Part shown: positions 1 through 10,243 of the stretch, in pieces
Position numbering within the stretch: position 1 is the stretch's first letter
Layout: every line of letters begins with the position of its first letter
Assembly: GCA_008017155.1 (NCBI GenBank)
Contig: SSGX01000033.1
Location: forward strand, 1 to 64,000
Direction of reading: 5' to 3'
Source: Neisseriales bacterium
Lineage (GTDB): Bacteria; Pseudomonadota; Gammaproteobacteria; Burkholderiales; UBA11063
Length of the DNA: 64,000 nucleotides
Notes under the pieces: model-generated
Told to the model about the DNA's origin: nothing
Databases searched by the model: none
Seen by the model: the letters and a program-made list of their open reading frames with translations, nothing else
Position numbers and translations under genes: made by a program

Positions 1-1
1 A

Positions 2-1852
2 TCACACCGCACCCAAGGCGGAGATTTACATAAGGCAATGAAAAAAGTCTTTCCACTTGCCTGTTATCTTGGCTTCACCGGAACGCCGTTATTAAAAAGA
101 GAAAAAAGCTCAATTGCTAAATTTGGCGGTTTGATCCACCGCTATACCATTGATCAAGCAGTTAAAGATAAAGCTGTATTACCCCTTTTATATGAAGGGC
201 GGCTGGTTGAACAATGGATTAGTGATAAAGCTGGGTTAGACCGTCGTTTTGAAATGATCTCACGGGATTTAAACCTTGAGCAGAAAGCTGATTTAAAACA
301 AAAGTGGGCTCGCTTTAGCCGTGTCGCCTCCAGTGAGCGCCGTTTAGAAATGATTGCTCTAGATATAAATGAACATTATACCAAGAACTTTCAGGGAACT
401 GGTTTTAAAGCTATGCTAGCCACGAGTAGTAAATATGAAGCAATCAAGTATTATGAGCTATTTGAAGTATATGGCAATATTAAAACCGCTTTTGTGATCT
501 CTGCAACCGATACCCGTGAGGGACATGAGGAAGTAGATGAGAATAATAAGCTTTATGTGGCTGATGCTTGGGCTAAAGTAATAAAGCGTTATGGTGATGA
601 AGAAAGTTTTTTAGAATCAGTAAAAGGTAAATTTATTGACAGTGATGAAATTGAGCTTCTGATTGTAGTTGATAAATTATTAACTGGCTTTGATGCTCCT
701 TGTGCCGCAGTATTATATATTGATAAAGAACTCAAAGAGCATAACTTATTACAGGCTATTGCTCGGGTTAATCGCTTATCCGAGGGGAAAGAATATGGCT
801 TTATTGTAGATTATCGTGGCTTATTGGGTAATCTTGATAAAGCCTTGACCTCATACGGTGCTTTAGCTGGTTTTGATGAAGAGGACTTAACCGGTGCAGT
901 TATCGATATAAAAGCTGAGATTGCTAAAGTTAAGACTTTTTATTCACATTTGCAAGATTTATTTAAACCAGTAGTAAACAAAAATGATCAGGAAAGCTAT
1001 CAGGTATTTTTGGCTGATGAAGAGTTGCGTAAAAGATTCTATGATCTACTTTCACAGTTTGCCCGAGCTTTAAAGCTAAGCTTATCCAGCGATAAGAGTG
1101 ATGAAATTTTAACTATAGAAGAAATTGAGCAATATAAACGCTCAATGAAATTCTATAGTGAGCTACGCCGGGCAATTAAAATCCGCTATTATGAAGAGGT
1201 TGATTTTGGCAAGTATGAAAAAGAAATGCAAAAGCTATTAGACACTTTTATTAGTGCCAATGAAGTCAATCAGCTAACTAAATTAGTCAATATCTTCGAG
1301 GAAGATTTTGATAAAGAGCTGGAAAGACTTGTTGGTGATAATGCTAAGGCTGATACAATTTTAAGTGCTACTGCTAAGATTATCCGCGAAAATCGGGAAC
1401 AGAATCCAAGCTTTTACGATAAACTTTCACAAAAAATTGAGCAAATTATTCAAGAGTACCGCGAAGGTCGGCTAAGTGAAGAAGATAAGCTAAAGCATGC
1501 TAAGGATATCCGGGCTATCTTGATGACAAAGCAAATAGATGATGATTCACGCTATCCATCGGAAATAATCGATAAGGTTTGTGCTAGAGCTTTATATGAT
1601 AATCTTCAGGAGATAATGAGCGCATTACCAGCAGACGAATTTATAAAAGTAGTCATGCAGATTGATGAAGTTTTCAGAACTGTTTCAAAAAAACCAGATT
1701 GGCAACATAATAATGATGTTAGAAATCAGATTGATCAATCAATTGATGATATCCTCTATGATTTGGAAAAACAATTTAGTATTCGCTTTGCTAATCCAGC
1801 GGAATTAATCACTAAAGTACGCTCAATCGGAATAAATAATTATGCAGTATAA
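2..1852 (+). CDS. hsdR: Type I restriction endonuclease subunit R, C-terminal part (5' end lies outside window)
   Basis: The reading frame is open from base 2 and already encodes the tail of the DEAH-box region (SHRTQGGDLHKAMKK), so the ATG at 38 is internal and the gene starts upstream. What remains is about 616 residues of a protein usually near 1000. Visible are helicase motif III (TGTPL), motif V (TGFDAP) and motif VI (QAIARVNR), followed by a long charged helical C-terminal region that in HsdR contacts the methylase complex. The lost N-terminal part would hold the PD-(D/E)XK nuclease and Walker A. HsdR is the ATP-driven translocating and cutting subunit; hsdM and hsdS should lie to the left. 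The last 11 bases overlap the next gene, so the two are probably cotranslated. Confidence 0.93.
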   Translation, partial: SHRTQGGDLHKAMKKVFPLACYLGFTGTPLLKREKSSIAKFGGLIHRYTIDQAVKDKAVLPLLYEGRLVEQWISDKAGLDRRFEMISRDLNLEQKADLKQKWARFSRVASSERRLEMIALDINEHYTKNFQGTGFKAMLATSSKYEAIKYYELFEVYGNIKTAFVISATDTREGHEEVDENNKLYVADAWAKVIKRYGDEESFLESVKGKFIDSDEIELLIVVDKLLTGFDAPCAAVLYIDKELKEHNLLQAIARVNRLSEGKEYGFIVDYRGLLGNLDKALTSYGALAGFDEEDLTGAVIDIKAEIAKVKTFYSHLQDLFKPVVNKNDQESYQVFLADEELRKRFYDLLSQFARALKLSLSSDKSDEILTIEEIEQYKRSMKFYSELRRAIKIRYYEEVDFGKYEKEMQKLLDTFISANEVNQLTKLVNIFEEDFDKELERLVGDNAKADTILSATAKIIRENREQNPSFYDKLSQKIEQIIQEYREGRLSEEDKLKHAKDIRAILMTKQIDDDSRYPSEIIDKVCARALYDNLQEIMSALPADEFIKVVMQIDEVFRTVSKKPDWQHNNDVRNQIDQSIDDILYDLEKQFSIRFANPAELITKVRSIGINNYAV

Positions 1853-2498
1853 AGTGCAGATAGTTTATAAACCAGTTAAAACAATTAGCCTAAAGGTGAA
1901 GCCTACGCTGGAAGTTATACTAACTGTACCATTGGATATAAAACAGGATGAGATAGATAAAGTACTAAAGAAGCGTCATGATTGGATTCTGGCACAGCTG
2001 AATTATTTTAAAAAATTTCAACAGTCAACAAAAGACTTGGTTAGTGGAGAAAGCTTTACATATTTGGGGCGAAATTATCGTTTAAAGATATCTAGCGCAA
2101 CCAATGAATCAGTTAAATTGATTGGCGGCTATCTTCATGTCAACCTAAGAGATAAATCCAACCATGACAGAAAAAAGCAGCTGATTGAAACATGGTACAA
2201 ACAGAAAGCTGAGGATTACTTTAAAAAACTTATTGCCAAATATACTAAAATCGTCAAACATGAAGTAGCTAAAGTATCAATCCGGAAGATGAAGACTCGT
2301 TGGGGTTCTTGCAACCCGAAGAAGTCTTACATCAACCTAAACCTTGATTTGATTAAAAAACATGCCTTCGCCATCGAGTATGTTATTTTTCATGAGTTAG
2401 TGCATCTAATTCATTACAACCACGATAAGGGTTTTTATAATTTTTTGGCTACACATATGCCGGATTGGCAAATTCGTAGGGAAAGGTTATATAACTAG
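1842..2498 (+). CDS. YgjP-like (DUF45/WLM family) zinc metallopeptidase
   Basis: A 218-residue protein whose C-terminal third carries the family's KMKTRWGSC motif (about 149-157) and a zinc site HELVH at 184-188 with a further histidine at 194, followed by a conserved DW near 208. This is the DUF45/YgjP group, predicted cytoplasmic metallopeptidases. It starts inside the end of hsdR in another frame. Genes of this family are commonly found beside type I restriction subunits (family knowledge), so it may be a passenger of the restriction locus, but its substrate is unknown. No terminator with a clear T-run follows. Confidence 0.88.
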   Translation: MQYKVQIVYKPVKTISLKVKPTLEVILTVPLDIKQDEIDKVLKKRHDWILAQLNYFKKFQQSTKDLVSGESFTYLGRNYRLKISSATNESVKLIGGYLHVNLRDKSNHDRKKQLIETWYKQKAEDYFKKLIAKYTKIVKHEVAKVSIRKMKTRWGSCNPKKSYINLNLDLIKKHAFAIEYVIFHELVHLIHYNHDKGFYNFLATHMPDWQIRRERLYN

Positions 2499-2830
2499 CG
2501 GCATGTAAAGGAATGCTAAAAATAAATTTATTAATCAGGTTAATTATTAATCTTCTTGTTAAATAGATATTCTACTTTCCGTACGGAATTTTTTCGAATT
2601 TCTACAACAATTTATTTTGTTATACTTGAATTTATACCTGATAAATAATCTTATTTAGTTAATACATTGATTAATAAGAATATATTAAAGCCATAAATTT
2701 TCTGTATCGGAAAATAACTAAATCTACTAATTTATAATACCACATAATAAACTTGTCCAAAATGGCTGATAATTTAGTTTAAAAATAAGCTATACTTAAA
2801 CATTAAAGAATAGTTTTTAGGGTCGGTATT
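2499..2830. other. Gene-free, very AT-rich stretch
   Basis: About 330 bases between the restriction locus and the lipoprotein gene with no coding signal. It holds a perfect 12-bp palindrome at 2577-2588 (TTCCGTACGGAA) followed by a T-run, which could be a weak terminator for the genes to its left, and a candidate -10 box TATACT at 2791-2796 that may serve the lipoprotein. No convincing -35 is seen. Confidence 0.5.
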
Positions 2831-3628
2831 ATGAATAATATCATGCAATTAATTAAAACTCAGTTTAAAAATAGATGGTCAACATCTTTACTAATCAGCG
2901 CATTAATGTGTTCAATGAGTGCATGTAATAGTGGTAGTAGCAATTCAGAACAAAGCGCGCCACCAACAATTACATCATTCTCAATTAATGGCGTACCTGG
3001 CACTATTACTAGTTATGCTAATAACGGTGCGCCAACAGATTATAATATTACGGTACAATTAGCAGAGTCAACAGTTTTAAGCGACTTGGTTCCAGTGTTC
3101 TCATTATCAGCAAACGCTACTAACGTTACTGTTAATGGAATAACAAATTATAGTGCAACCTCACATAATGATTTTACTAGACCCTTAATATACACAGTTA
3201 ATGGCTCAATACCAAATAAAAGTACTACTTATACGGTCGCTGTTAATTATGGAGTACTCACGACTAATATAACAGAAAGTACGTATTACTCAATGACCAC
3301 AGGGCTAAGCACAGAAATTACAGTAAGTGTAACTGGTGCATATGCTGCTAATGGAAAAACATTAACAACTCAACAAGTTTATATTTATGGTAATGAACTA
3401 TTTATTGGACCTTCAGTTCAAAAAATAATACAACTTGGCAACGCTCGTGATAATCCACCTCAAGCGCCAATTGGGCAACCAGCTAAAAATGTGGCAATCG
3501 CAGCACTTTTGTTATTTCTACCTTCATATGTAAATGTAGGTTGTTTGACTGCTCCATGTCCTATACCATCAATATCTGATTATTACTACTATCCAACATT
3601 AGAGTACAAAATACCGATACAACAATAA
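2831..3628 (+). CDS. Lipoprotein with a DUF5018-like immunoglobulin-type domain
   Basis: The N-terminus is a lipoprotein signal ending in a lipobox (MSAC, Cys near residue 32) followed by NSGSSNS, a flexible tether. Residues about 45-140 read like a DUF5018-type bacterial Ig-like repeat (ITSFSINGVPGTI ... LVPVFSLSANA ... DFTRPLIYTV ... TTYTVAV). The remaining half has no recognised motif. A cell-surface or periplasmic anchored protein is likely. An alternative start at the ATG five codons in (2843) is possible. The signal and tether closely match two other lipoproteins in the window (37.9-40.2 kb). A strong terminator follows. Confidence 0.7.
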   Translation: MNNIMQLIKTQFKNRWSTSLLISALMCSMSACNSGSSNSEQSAPPTITSFSINGVPGTITSYANNGAPTDYNITVQLAESTVLSDLVPVFSLSANATNVTVNGITNYSATSHNDFTRPLIYTVNGSIPNKSTTYTVAVNYGVLTTNITESTYYSMTTGLSTEITVSVTGAYAANGKTLTTQQVYIYGNELFIGPSVQKIIQLGNARDNPPQAPIGQPAKNVAIAALLLFLPSYVNVGCLTAPCPIPSISDYYYYPTLEYKIPIQQ

Positions 3629-3667
3629 TTTTAAAAGATGTATTCCATTAGATTTTATGGTTCTAAT

Positions 3668-3692
3668 AAAAAACCGCCAATTGGCGGTTTTT
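3668..3692. terminator. Bidirectional rho-independent terminator
   Basis: The perfect inverted repeat AAACCGCCAA/TTGGCGGTTT at 3671-3690 has A-rich sequence on the left and Ts on the right, so it can end transcription of the lipoprotein gene (+) and of deoB (-). It touches the deoB stop codon. Confidence 0.85.
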
Positions 3693-4896
3693 AAATGAAA
3701 GACACTCCATAATCAAGCTTAGGCAATCGTAGATGATTAGCTATTGTTTGCCCAATATCCGCAAAAGTGCCCCGAATTCCAATATCAATTTCTTTAGCTG
3801 CATGATAACCGATAACTGGAATATGCTCACGAGTATGATCAGTACCTGTCCAAGTAGGATCGCAACCATGATCCGCAGTAAAGATAAGAATATCATTCTG
3901 ATTAAGACTCTCAACAATCTCCGGAATGCGGGTATCAAAGTACTCTAATGCTTCCTTATAGCCTTTAACGTCACGGCGATGACCAAAATTCATGTCAAAA
4001 TCTACCAAATTAGTCATTATATAGACTGGCTTATCATTTGCTGGGTATTCTTTAATTGCAGCAATAGTTTTATCGGTAAGTTCAGGTAGTCCACTAGCCT
4101 TGATTTCAACTGTAGTTCCCTGATGCGCATAAATATCGCCAATCTTACCAATCGCAACCACTTCACCACCATGTTCCTTACAAACATCAAGAATGGTAGG
4201 TGCTGAAGGTAATAAAGAATAATCCTTACGATTTTTGGTACGGGCAAAATTTGCCGGGCTATCACCATCAAAAGGACGAGCAATAACCCTAGCTATATTG
4301 TATGGCTCAAGCTCTTCGCGAGTAATTTCACACAAACGGTAAAGATTTTCCAGACCAAAGCTTTCTTCATGACAGGCAATTTGAAAGACCGAATCAGCAG
4401 AAGTATAAAATATTGGCTTACCAGTTTTAATATGTTCTTCACCCAATTCAGCAATTATCGTCGTACCTGATGCATGACAATTACCAAGAAATCCCGGGAT
4501 ACCTGCACGCTTGACAATTTTATCCAGTAATTCAGCTGGAAAGCTATTCTCATGAGAAGTAAAATAGCCCCAGTCGAACATTACCGGACAGCCACCGATT
4601 TCCCAATGCCCGCTGGTAGTATCTTTACCAGAGCTAAGTTCACGGGCAGCACCATAAAAACCATGTATAGGATAATCACCATTATCCGTATGAAGCAGTT
4701 TACCATTAACATTCTGATATGCACGCCCCAAACCAAGCTTTAGCAAATTTGGAATCTTAAACTGAAGTCCGTTATCGTGACAGTATTTATCAATATGCCC
4801 TAAAGTATTACTACCTTTATCACCAAATTTTTCTGCATCTGGCAAATCGCCAATACCAAATGAATCAAGAACCATAACAATTACACGATTTGTCAT
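3691..4896 (-). CDS. deoB: Phosphopentomutase
   Basis: Interconverts (deoxy)ribose 1-phosphate and 5-phosphate in nucleoside salvage. It is an alkaline-phosphatase-superfamily metalloenzyme: the N-terminal VLDSFGIGD, the [11 protein letters not shown] segment holding the phosphorylated Thr region, and the C-terminal metal site [19 protein letters not shown] are all present. Length (401 aa) is normal. The frame extends four codons further to a TTG at 4908, but that TTGGAG contains the Shine-Dalgarno, six bases before the ATG at 4896, which I take as the start. It is the last gene of a minus-strand run with deoC, whose product feeds on deoxyribose 5-phosphate. Confidence 0.96.
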   Translation of the reverse strand: MTNRVIVMVLDSFGIGDLPDAEKFGDKGSNTLGHIDKYCHDNGLQFKIPNLLKLGLGRAYQNVNGKLLHTDNGDYPIHGFYGAARELSSGKDTTSGHWEIGGCPVMFDWGYFTSHENSFPAELLDKIVKRAGIPGFLGNCHASGTTIIAELGEEHIKTGKPIFYTSADSVFQIACHEESFGLENLYRLCEITREELEPYNIARVIARPFDGDSPANFARTKNRKDYSLLPSAPTILDVCKEHGGEVVAIGKIGDIYAHQGTTVEIKASGLPELTDKTIAAIKEYPANDKPVYIMTNLVDFDMNFGHRRDVKGYKEALEYFDTRIPEIVESLNQNDILIFTADHGCDPTWTGTDHTREHIPVIGYHAAKEIDIGIRGTFADIGQTIANHLRLPKLDYGVSFI

Positions 4897-4954
4897 ATCT
4901 ATCTCCAATTAATTTTAAATATCTTAGCCACTCTCTATATGATAAAAGCAAAAG

Positions 4955-5482
4955 TTAATATAACTGCACTGGAAAAACTCCTGTTATCTCTGACGAAGTT
5001 TGATTATCATTATCCCATAATATCTTAATGTTATTATAGACTTTAGGATAATGCTTTACGGTAGCAGTATAATCAGCTCCAGCCGTACCTAATAGATGAG
5101 TAATATCAACCACGACTAAATGACTTCTTTTTTTATCATTATAAAGTATATAACAATAATTCGTAGAGTCACATTTTATATTTTTTAGATTTGCCGTTTG
5201 AGGTATATTTTTTGAGAAAAATAATGGGTATGCTATCAAAGAATAATCTTGCTCTCCAATATTTAGAACAGTACCCTGCTGTTTTTTGCCAAGTATCTTA
5301 TTTTCTGGTACGATGATATATTGTTTAAATCGGGTGTAAATTTTGCCTTTTAAGTTACAACTATCATCAAGGTTGCACTTATTAGCAACCAAGCTTGATT
5401 CTTGATTAGCGGTAGAATTAGCAAAAGCTGTAGTGACACTAAACAACAAGAAAAAAACTAATTGAAGAGTAATTTTAAGCAT
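4955..5482 (-). CDS. Secreted protein of unknown function
   Basis: About 175 residues beginning with a clear signal peptide (MLKITLQLVFFLLFSVTTAFA, cleaved after AFA). The mature part has four cysteines in two closely spaced pairs (KCNLDDSCN and IKCDSTNYC), suggesting disulfides in the periplasm, but no family I recognise. The frame is open upstream to 5536, overlapping deoC, but the signal peptide and a GGA-type ribosome site favour the ATG at 5482. It sits between deoC and deoB, with gaps of 50 and 58 bases, so it may be cotranscribed with them; nothing in the sequence ties it to nucleosides. Confidence 0.65.
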   Translation of the reverse strand: MLKITLQLVFFLLFSVTTAFANSTANQESSLVANKCNLDDSCNLKGKIYTRFKQYIIVPENKILGKKQQGTVLNIGEQDYSLIAYPLFFSKNIPQTANLKNIKCDSTNYCYILYNDKKRSHLVVVDITHLLGTAGADYTATVKHYPKVYNNIKILWDNDNQTSSEITGVFPVQLY

Positions 5483-5532
5483 AATTTTTCCATAACAAAA
5501 TTTTTCTGTATCTGTACACCATAAATACAAGA

Positions 5533-6297
5533 TCAATATGCACTATTATTTGTGCTACTCTGCCTATCATTTAGGACATCAAGTACATCCCCAAGTAAAC
5601 TCGAAGCACCAAAGCGGAATTTACTTGAATTAATCCAACTTTCACCCATAATCTCGGCTGTTAGTTTCAAGTACTCTGCAGCTTCCGATACACGACGAAT
5701 CCCACCAGCAGCCTTGAAGCCACATTTAGAATTTAGCCCTTTAATGACTTTTAGCATAATTTCAGTTGCTTCCAACGTCGCATTTACTGGGACTTTACCA
5801 GTTGAAGTTTTGATAAAGTCAGCACCATTTTCTATTGAGATGATACTAGCTTCTCTAATAAACTCTGGCTTAACTAATTCACCACTTTCAATAATTACCT
5901 TCAGAACTTTATCTCCACATGTTTCTTTAGCTTTTTTCACAATTTCAGCACCGATTGCAGAGTCTCCTGCCATAAGTGCCTGATATGGAAATACTATATC
6001 AACTTCATCGGCACCAAGTTTAATTGCTTCTTCAGTTTCTTTAATAGCAAGGTATTTATCGGTACCACCATGAGGGAAATTAGTAACAGTGGCAATTTTT
6101 ACGTCTAGTTTATTGGCAATAAAATAATCTTTAGCTACCGGAATAAACTGTCGATAAATGCATACAGCGGGTACGTGTCCAAATGGAGTTTTCCCCTGCT
6201 TACACAGATTTAAAATAACCCCCGGAGTATCATTATCATTAAGGCTAGTCAAATCAATCAATCTTAATGTTGTTAATGCAGTTCTCTTTAAATCCAT
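5533..6297 (-). CDS. deoC: Deoxyribose-phosphate aldolase
   Basis: Cleaves 2-deoxyribose 5-phosphate to acetaldehyde and glyceraldehyde 3-phosphate. The class I aldolase residues are visible: Schiff-base Lys163 in FIKTSTGK, Lys195 in FKAAGGIR, and Asp100 in ADEVDIV. At 254 aa it is similar to the E. coli type. A strong ribosome site (AGGGGG) precedes the ATG at 6297. It lies 12 bases downstream of the YheT-like gene and upstream of deoB in the same direction, giving a nucleoside-breakdown pair. Confidence 0.96.
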   Translation of the reverse strand: MDLKRTALTTLRLIDLTSLNDNDTPGVILNLCKQGKTPFGHVPAVCIYRQFIPVAKDYFIANKLDVKIATVTNFPHGGTDKYLAIKETEEAIKLGADEVDIVFPYQALMAGDSAIGAEIVKKAKETCGDKVLKVIIESGELVKPEFIREASIISIENGADFIKTSTGKVPVNATLEATEIMLKVIKGLNSKCGFKAAGGIRRVSEAAEYLKLTAEIMGESWINSSKFRFGASSLLGDVLDVLNDRQSSTNNSAY

Positions 6298-6309
6298 ATT
6301 ACCCCCTAA

Positions 6310-7281
6310 TTAGTCTAGATGCTTACTATAATATTGTACCATAATTCTTGGTAGTTTGAGTAATGCAGCCAAAAGATCCTCATTATTACCAACAAAACCA
6401 GCATGCCCACCATAATTTAAACCAACAAATTTAATTACATCTGGCAATTGCACACGATCTGGCCAAGAATCAAACGGAATCATAGGATCATTCGCTGATT
6501 GTATTATCATAGTTGGCTGTTTAATTTTATCAATAAAGAATTTTGAGCTAGATTTCTGATAATACTCAATGGCACTTTTAAAGCGATACATTTGGGTAAT
6601 ATACTTATCATTAAATTCATCAAGACTATCTACTTTTTGCCATTTTAGATCCGGATATTTCTCTGCATATTGCTTCATCTTGGGTAGCAGTGATTTCAGG
6701 AAATATGGGACATAAAGTCGGCGATTAAGCCCACTATCAATTTGAAGTGATGCCGCCATTAGATCAAATGGTACCGAAATTGCAATTGCCGCGTTGAGTA
6801 AATTCGCAGCAGGATTATTCTCTCCCAGTAACTTCAAAAGCATATTGCCACTAAGTGAAACACCTGTAACGAAAAGTTGTGCTGGCGTGACTTTCTTAAC
6901 TGTTTCAATCACAAAAGCTAAATCAGTCGTAAAACCACCGTGATAAAAATTAAAAGTAAGATTTAATTCGCCACTACAGCCCCTGGCATGAGCAACAACC
7001 CCACGCCAACCAATTTGTTTTAGATAGTACATCACGCGCTTTGCGTAATGACTATCAGAACTACCCTCCATCCCGGGAAACAAAATCACGGTTGGTTTAT
7101 CAACCACATCTGGATTAACCCAATCAAGATCAATAAAATCGTTATCTGGAGTATAAACTCGCTGACGTAAATATTCGACCTTTATCAGCTGATTAGTCAA
7201 AATTAGCGGAATAATAGTCTGCCAGTGTCCATTATCAAGAATACGTTTAATCCTAGTGCTATCCAGTATCTTTTTTAGCAT
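6310..7281 (-). CDS. YheT-family alpha/beta hydrolase
   Basis: 323 residues of the UPF0017/YheT group. Features are the FPGMEGSSDSHY oxyanion segment (about 68-79), HARGCSGE (98-105), a nucleophile Ser142 in GVSLSGNML, and a C-terminal HAGF histidine. The usual YheT elbow is GYSLGGN, so the Ser replacing the first Gly of GGN is a small deviation. It has no signal peptide; physiological substrate is not established for the family. Its ATG directly follows the uvrA stop codon (TAAATG), so it is translationally coupled to uvrA. Confidence 0.88.
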   Translation of the reverse strand: MLKKILDSTRIKRILDNGHWQTIIPLILTNQLIKVEYLRQRVYTPDNDFIDLDWVNPDVVDKPTVILFPGMEGSSDSHYAKRVMYYLKQIGWRGVVAHARGCSGELNLTFNFYHGGFTTDLAFVIETVKKVTPAQLFVTGVSLSGNMLLKLLGENNPAANLLNAAIAISVPFDLMAASLQIDSGLNRRLYVPYFLKSLLPKMKQYAEKYPDLKWQKVDSLDEFNDKYITQMYRFKSAIEYYQKSSSKFFIDKIKQPTMIIQSANDPMIPFDSWPDRVQLPDVIKFVGLNYGGHAGFVGNNEDLLAALLKLPRIMVQYYSKHLD

Positions 7282-10116
7282 TTATTTACCTTTGCTTTTT
7301 GGCTTCAAATATTGCGCCAGATATTTACCAGTGTAGCCTTTGTTCTGTTTTACAATCTGTTCTGGTGTTCCAGTTGCAATTATTTGTCCTCCACCCTCAC
7401 CACCTTCAGGTCCAAGGTCGATTATCCAATCAGCAGTTTTTATTACATCAAGATTATGTTCAATAACCACTACTGTATTCCCATGATCAGCAAATTTATG
7501 TAATACTTTTAGAAGTAGATCAATATCATGAAAATGTAAACCAGTAGTTGGCTCATCAAGAATATACATAGTCCGACCAGTATCGCGCTTGGATAATTCT
7601 AGCGCAAGTTTAACCCGCTGCGCTTCACCACCGGATAGAGTGGTTGCGGATTGACCAAGCCGGATATAACCCAAACCTACATCCATAAGAGTTTGTAATT
7701 TTTTAGCAATTGACGGTACAGCAGCAAAGAAGGCTAAGCCTTCCTCAACCGTCATTTCCAACACTTCATGGATGTTTTTACCTTTGTACTGTATCTCAAG
7801 GGTTTCACGATTATAACGCTTACCCTTACAAACGTCACATAAAACATAAATATCGGGTAGAAAGTGCATTTCTACTTTAATTAGTCCATCACCCTGACAA
7901 GTCTCGCAACGCCCACCTTTTACATTAAATGAGAAACGCCCTGGTCCATAACCACGCTCACGGGCAATTGGCACCTGAGTGAAAAGCTCACGAATCGGTG
8001 TGAAAAGTCCAGTATAAGTAGCTGGATTAGAACGTGGTGTCCGCCCAATCGGACTTTGATCAACATTAATTACCTTATCAAAGTTTTCAAGCCCAATTAT
8101 TTCATTATGGTGCTCAGGGTTTTCATTGCTATTATAGAGATATTGCGCAACTGCCCGATAAAGCGTATCATTAATTAAAGTTGATTTACCCGAGCCGGAT
8201 ACTCCGGTTATACAAACTAGATTAGCAATTGGAATCTCCAGATTGACATTTTTCAGATTATTCCCTGTAGCGCCAGTTAATGTCAATTTACCTTTATCCT
8301 GAGTGCGACGCTTCTTAGGAATACTGATTTCTTTTTTGCCTGATAAATATTGTCCGGTAATCGAATCTTTCGATTTTTTTATTTCTTCGGGAGTTCCAGC
8401 AAAAATAACCTTACCGCCATGTTCACCAGCACCAGGACCAATATCAACTAAGAAATCTGAGCTGATAATTGCATCTTCATCATGTTCAACAACGATCACG
8501 GTATTGCCCAAATCGCGTAGTTTATTCAAAGTAGCAATTAATCTATCATTATCTCTTTGATGTAAACCAATCGATGGCTCATCAAGCACATACATCACAC
8601 CAGTTAATCCAGAACCAATCTGGCTTGCCAGACGAATCCGCTGAGCTTCACCACCAGATAATGTATCGGCAGAACGATTTAACATTAGATAATCCAAACC
8701 AACATCAATCAAAAAACCGACCCGGCTGGTAATTTCCTTCATTATCTTACTGGCAATCTCTTGTTTATGCCCTTCCAATTCAAGGCTATTAAAATAATCA
8801 AAACATTTTCTTAGTTGCCAGCGACTGATTTCAGCAATATTATATTTACCAACTGTAACGCATTGCGCCTCCATGCGTAAACGCGAGCCATTACAACTTG
8901 GGCACTCTTTATTATTCTGATACTTAGTAAGTTCTTCTTTAACATGAAGACTTTCCGTTTCGTAATAACGTCGCTCCAAATTATTGACAATTCCCTCAAA
9001 AGATTGCTTGATGCTCCGATAACCACCTTTTTCATTAAGTATATTAAAACTAATTGCCTCATTACCAGAACCAAAAAGTAAAACTTTTCTGATTTTCTCT
9101 GGTAACTCACTCCAAGGAGTCTCGATGTCAAAGTCATAATGGCTAGCAACAGACAGAAGCATTTGGAACGTATATTGATTCCGTTTATCCCAACCTTTTA
9201 TTGCACCATCGGCAATTGAGATCTCCGGGTTAGCTACTACTTTATCCGGATCAAAAAAAGTAATATGCCCAATCCCATCACACTTAGGACATGCGCCAAT
9301 TGGATTATTAAACGAAAATATCCGTGGCTCTAATTCTGGCATTGAATAATCACATTCAGGACAGGCAAATTTACTGGAAAACCATTTCTCGCTATTATCT
9401 TCAAGATTTACTAGTTTGATCTTACCTTCACCATGATTAAGTCCAGTTTCAACTGAATCAGTAAGCCGTGATTTTTGATCTGGCTTAATTTTTAGCCGGT
9501 CAACAACAATTTCTATCGTATGCTTTTTGTTTTTATCTAGTGCTGGGGTTTCACCCAGATTATAAATCTCGTTATCAATTCTTACCTTGGTAAATCCAAG
9601 CACTTGAATATGAGCAAGTAAATCAACGTGCTCCCCCTTACGATTAACAATAAGCGGTGCAAGTAGCATGATTTTGCTATCTTCAGGTAATTCAAGGATT
9701 GAATCAACAATTTGTCCGACTGATTGCGTTTGCAGTGGGTTTTTATGGGTTGGACAAAATGGCGTCCCGGCACGAGCAAAAAGAAGCCGCAAATAATCAT
9801 AAATTTCAGTAACTGTTCCAACGGTAGAGCGTGGGTTATGTGAAGTTGCTTTCTGCTCAATTGAGATCGCTGGTGATAAACCCTCAATCAAATCAACTTC
9901 CGGTTTATCCATCTGCTGTAAAAATTGGCGCGCATAGGCTGATAATGATTCAACATACCGCCGCTGCCCTTCAGCATACAAAGTATCAAATGCAAGCGAT
10001 GACTTACCAGAACCAGATAGTCCAGTTATAACAATCAGCTTATTTTTTGGCAAGTCCAGATCAATATTTTTAAGATTATGAGTGCGTGCCCCGCGAATGG
10101 TAATTTTATCAAGCAT
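7282..10116 (-). CDS. uvrA: Excinuclease ABC subunit A
   Basis: The damage-sensing ATPase of nucleotide excision repair, 944 residues, full length. It shows two ABC modules, each with Walker A ([10 protein letters not shown] near residue 31; GVSGSGKST in the second half), signature LSGGEAQR and a DEP-containing Walker B, and two zinc fingers (CPECDYS...CPKCDG and CETCQGDG...CDVCKGK). It is the first gene of the minus-strand run to deoB. An extended -10 promoter lies just upstream. I saw no LexA-type operator there. Confidence 0.98.
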   Translation of the reverse strand: MLDKITIRGARTHNLKNIDLDLPKNKLIVITGLSGSGKSSLAFDTLYAEGQRRYVESLSAYARQFLQQMDKPEVDLIEGLSPAISIEQKATSHNPRSTVGTVTEIYDYLRLLFARAGTPFCPTHKNPLQTQSVGQIVDSILELPEDSKIMLLAPLIVNRKGEHVDLLAHIQVLGFTKVRIDNEIYNLGETPALDKNKKHTIEIVVDRLKIKPDQKSRLTDSVETGLNHGEGKIKLVNLEDNSEKWFSSKFACPECDYSMPELEPRIFSFNNPIGACPKCDGIGHITFFDPDKVVANPEISIADGAIKGWDKRNQYTFQMLLSVASHYDFDIETPWSELPEKIRKVLLFGSGNEAISFNILNEKGGYRSIKQSFEGIVNNLERRYYETESLHVKEELTKYQNNKECPSCNGSRLRMEAQCVTVGKYNIAEISRWQLRKCFDYFNSLELEGHKQEIASKIMKEITSRVGFLIDVGLDYLMLNRSADTLSGGEAQRIRLASQIGSGLTGVMYVLDEPSIGLHQRDNDRLIATLNKLRDLGNTVIVVEHDEDAIISSDFLVDIGPGAGEHGGKVIFAGTPEEIKKSKDSITGQYLSGKKEISIPKKRRTQDKGKLTLTGATGNNLKNVNLEIPIANLVCITGVSGSGKSTLINDTLYRAVAQYLYNSNENPEHHNEIIGLENFDKVINVDQSPIGRTPRSNPATYTGLFTPIRELFTQVPIARERGYGPGRFSFNVKGGRCETCQGDGLIKVEMHFLPDIYVLCDVCKGKRYNRETLEIQYKGKNIHEVLEMTVEEGLAFFAAVPSIAKKLQTLMDVGLGYIRLGQSATTLSGGEAQRVKLALELSKRDTGRTMYILDEPTTGLHFHDIDLLLKVLHKFADHGNTVVVIEHNLDVIKTADWIIDLGPEGGEGGGQIIATGTPEQIVKQNKGYTGKYLAQYLKPKSKGK

Positions 10117-10149
10117 ATAGTACCTGCCAGAAGTATAAAATGGAGCAAA

Positions 10150-10158
10150 ATTATACCA
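10150..10158 (-). promoter_or_regulatory. Extended -10 promoter for uvrA
   Basis: On the minus strand the sequence reads TGGTATAAT, an extended -10 (TGn plus consensus TATAAT), placed 34 bases before the uvrA ATG. No good -35 is present, which an extended -10 can tolerate. Confidence 0.6.
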
Positions 10159-10176
10159 TAGTTTTAGTAGTAGCTC

Positions 10177-10196
10177 TCAGGCAAGCTTCAGGCAAG
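10177..10196. repeat. Tandem 9-bp direct repeat phased by one helical turn
   Basis: TCAGGCAAG occurs at 10177-10185 and again at 10188-10196, 11 bases apart, in the divergent region between uvrA and the DUF1543 gene. It could be a protein-binding site, or chance. Confidence 0.4.
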
Positions 10197-10243
10197 AAAG
10201 AATGATATGCTACAATTCCATCTTTATTTTAGGAATGATTACA

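Noticed and set aside
4897-4908. TTG start codons giving N-terminal extensions for deoB, valS, the type-A synthetase and the Cys-rich feo protein
   Set aside because: In deoB, the synthetase and the feo protein the TTG is the beginning of TTGGAG, which is the Shine-Dalgarno of the ATG four codons later. In valS the TTG lies inside the spacer after AAGGA. The ATG starts fit the families better.
8811-9149. 112-aa minus-strand frame inside uvrA, and other long alternate frames in uvrA (9582-9887, 8303-8560)
   Set aside because: They lie entirely within the well-supported uvrA frame, have no ribosome site and no family resemblance.
10117-10201. LexA (SOS) operator before uvrA
   Set aside because: No CTG-N10-CAG arrangement of convincing sequence was found around the extended -10.
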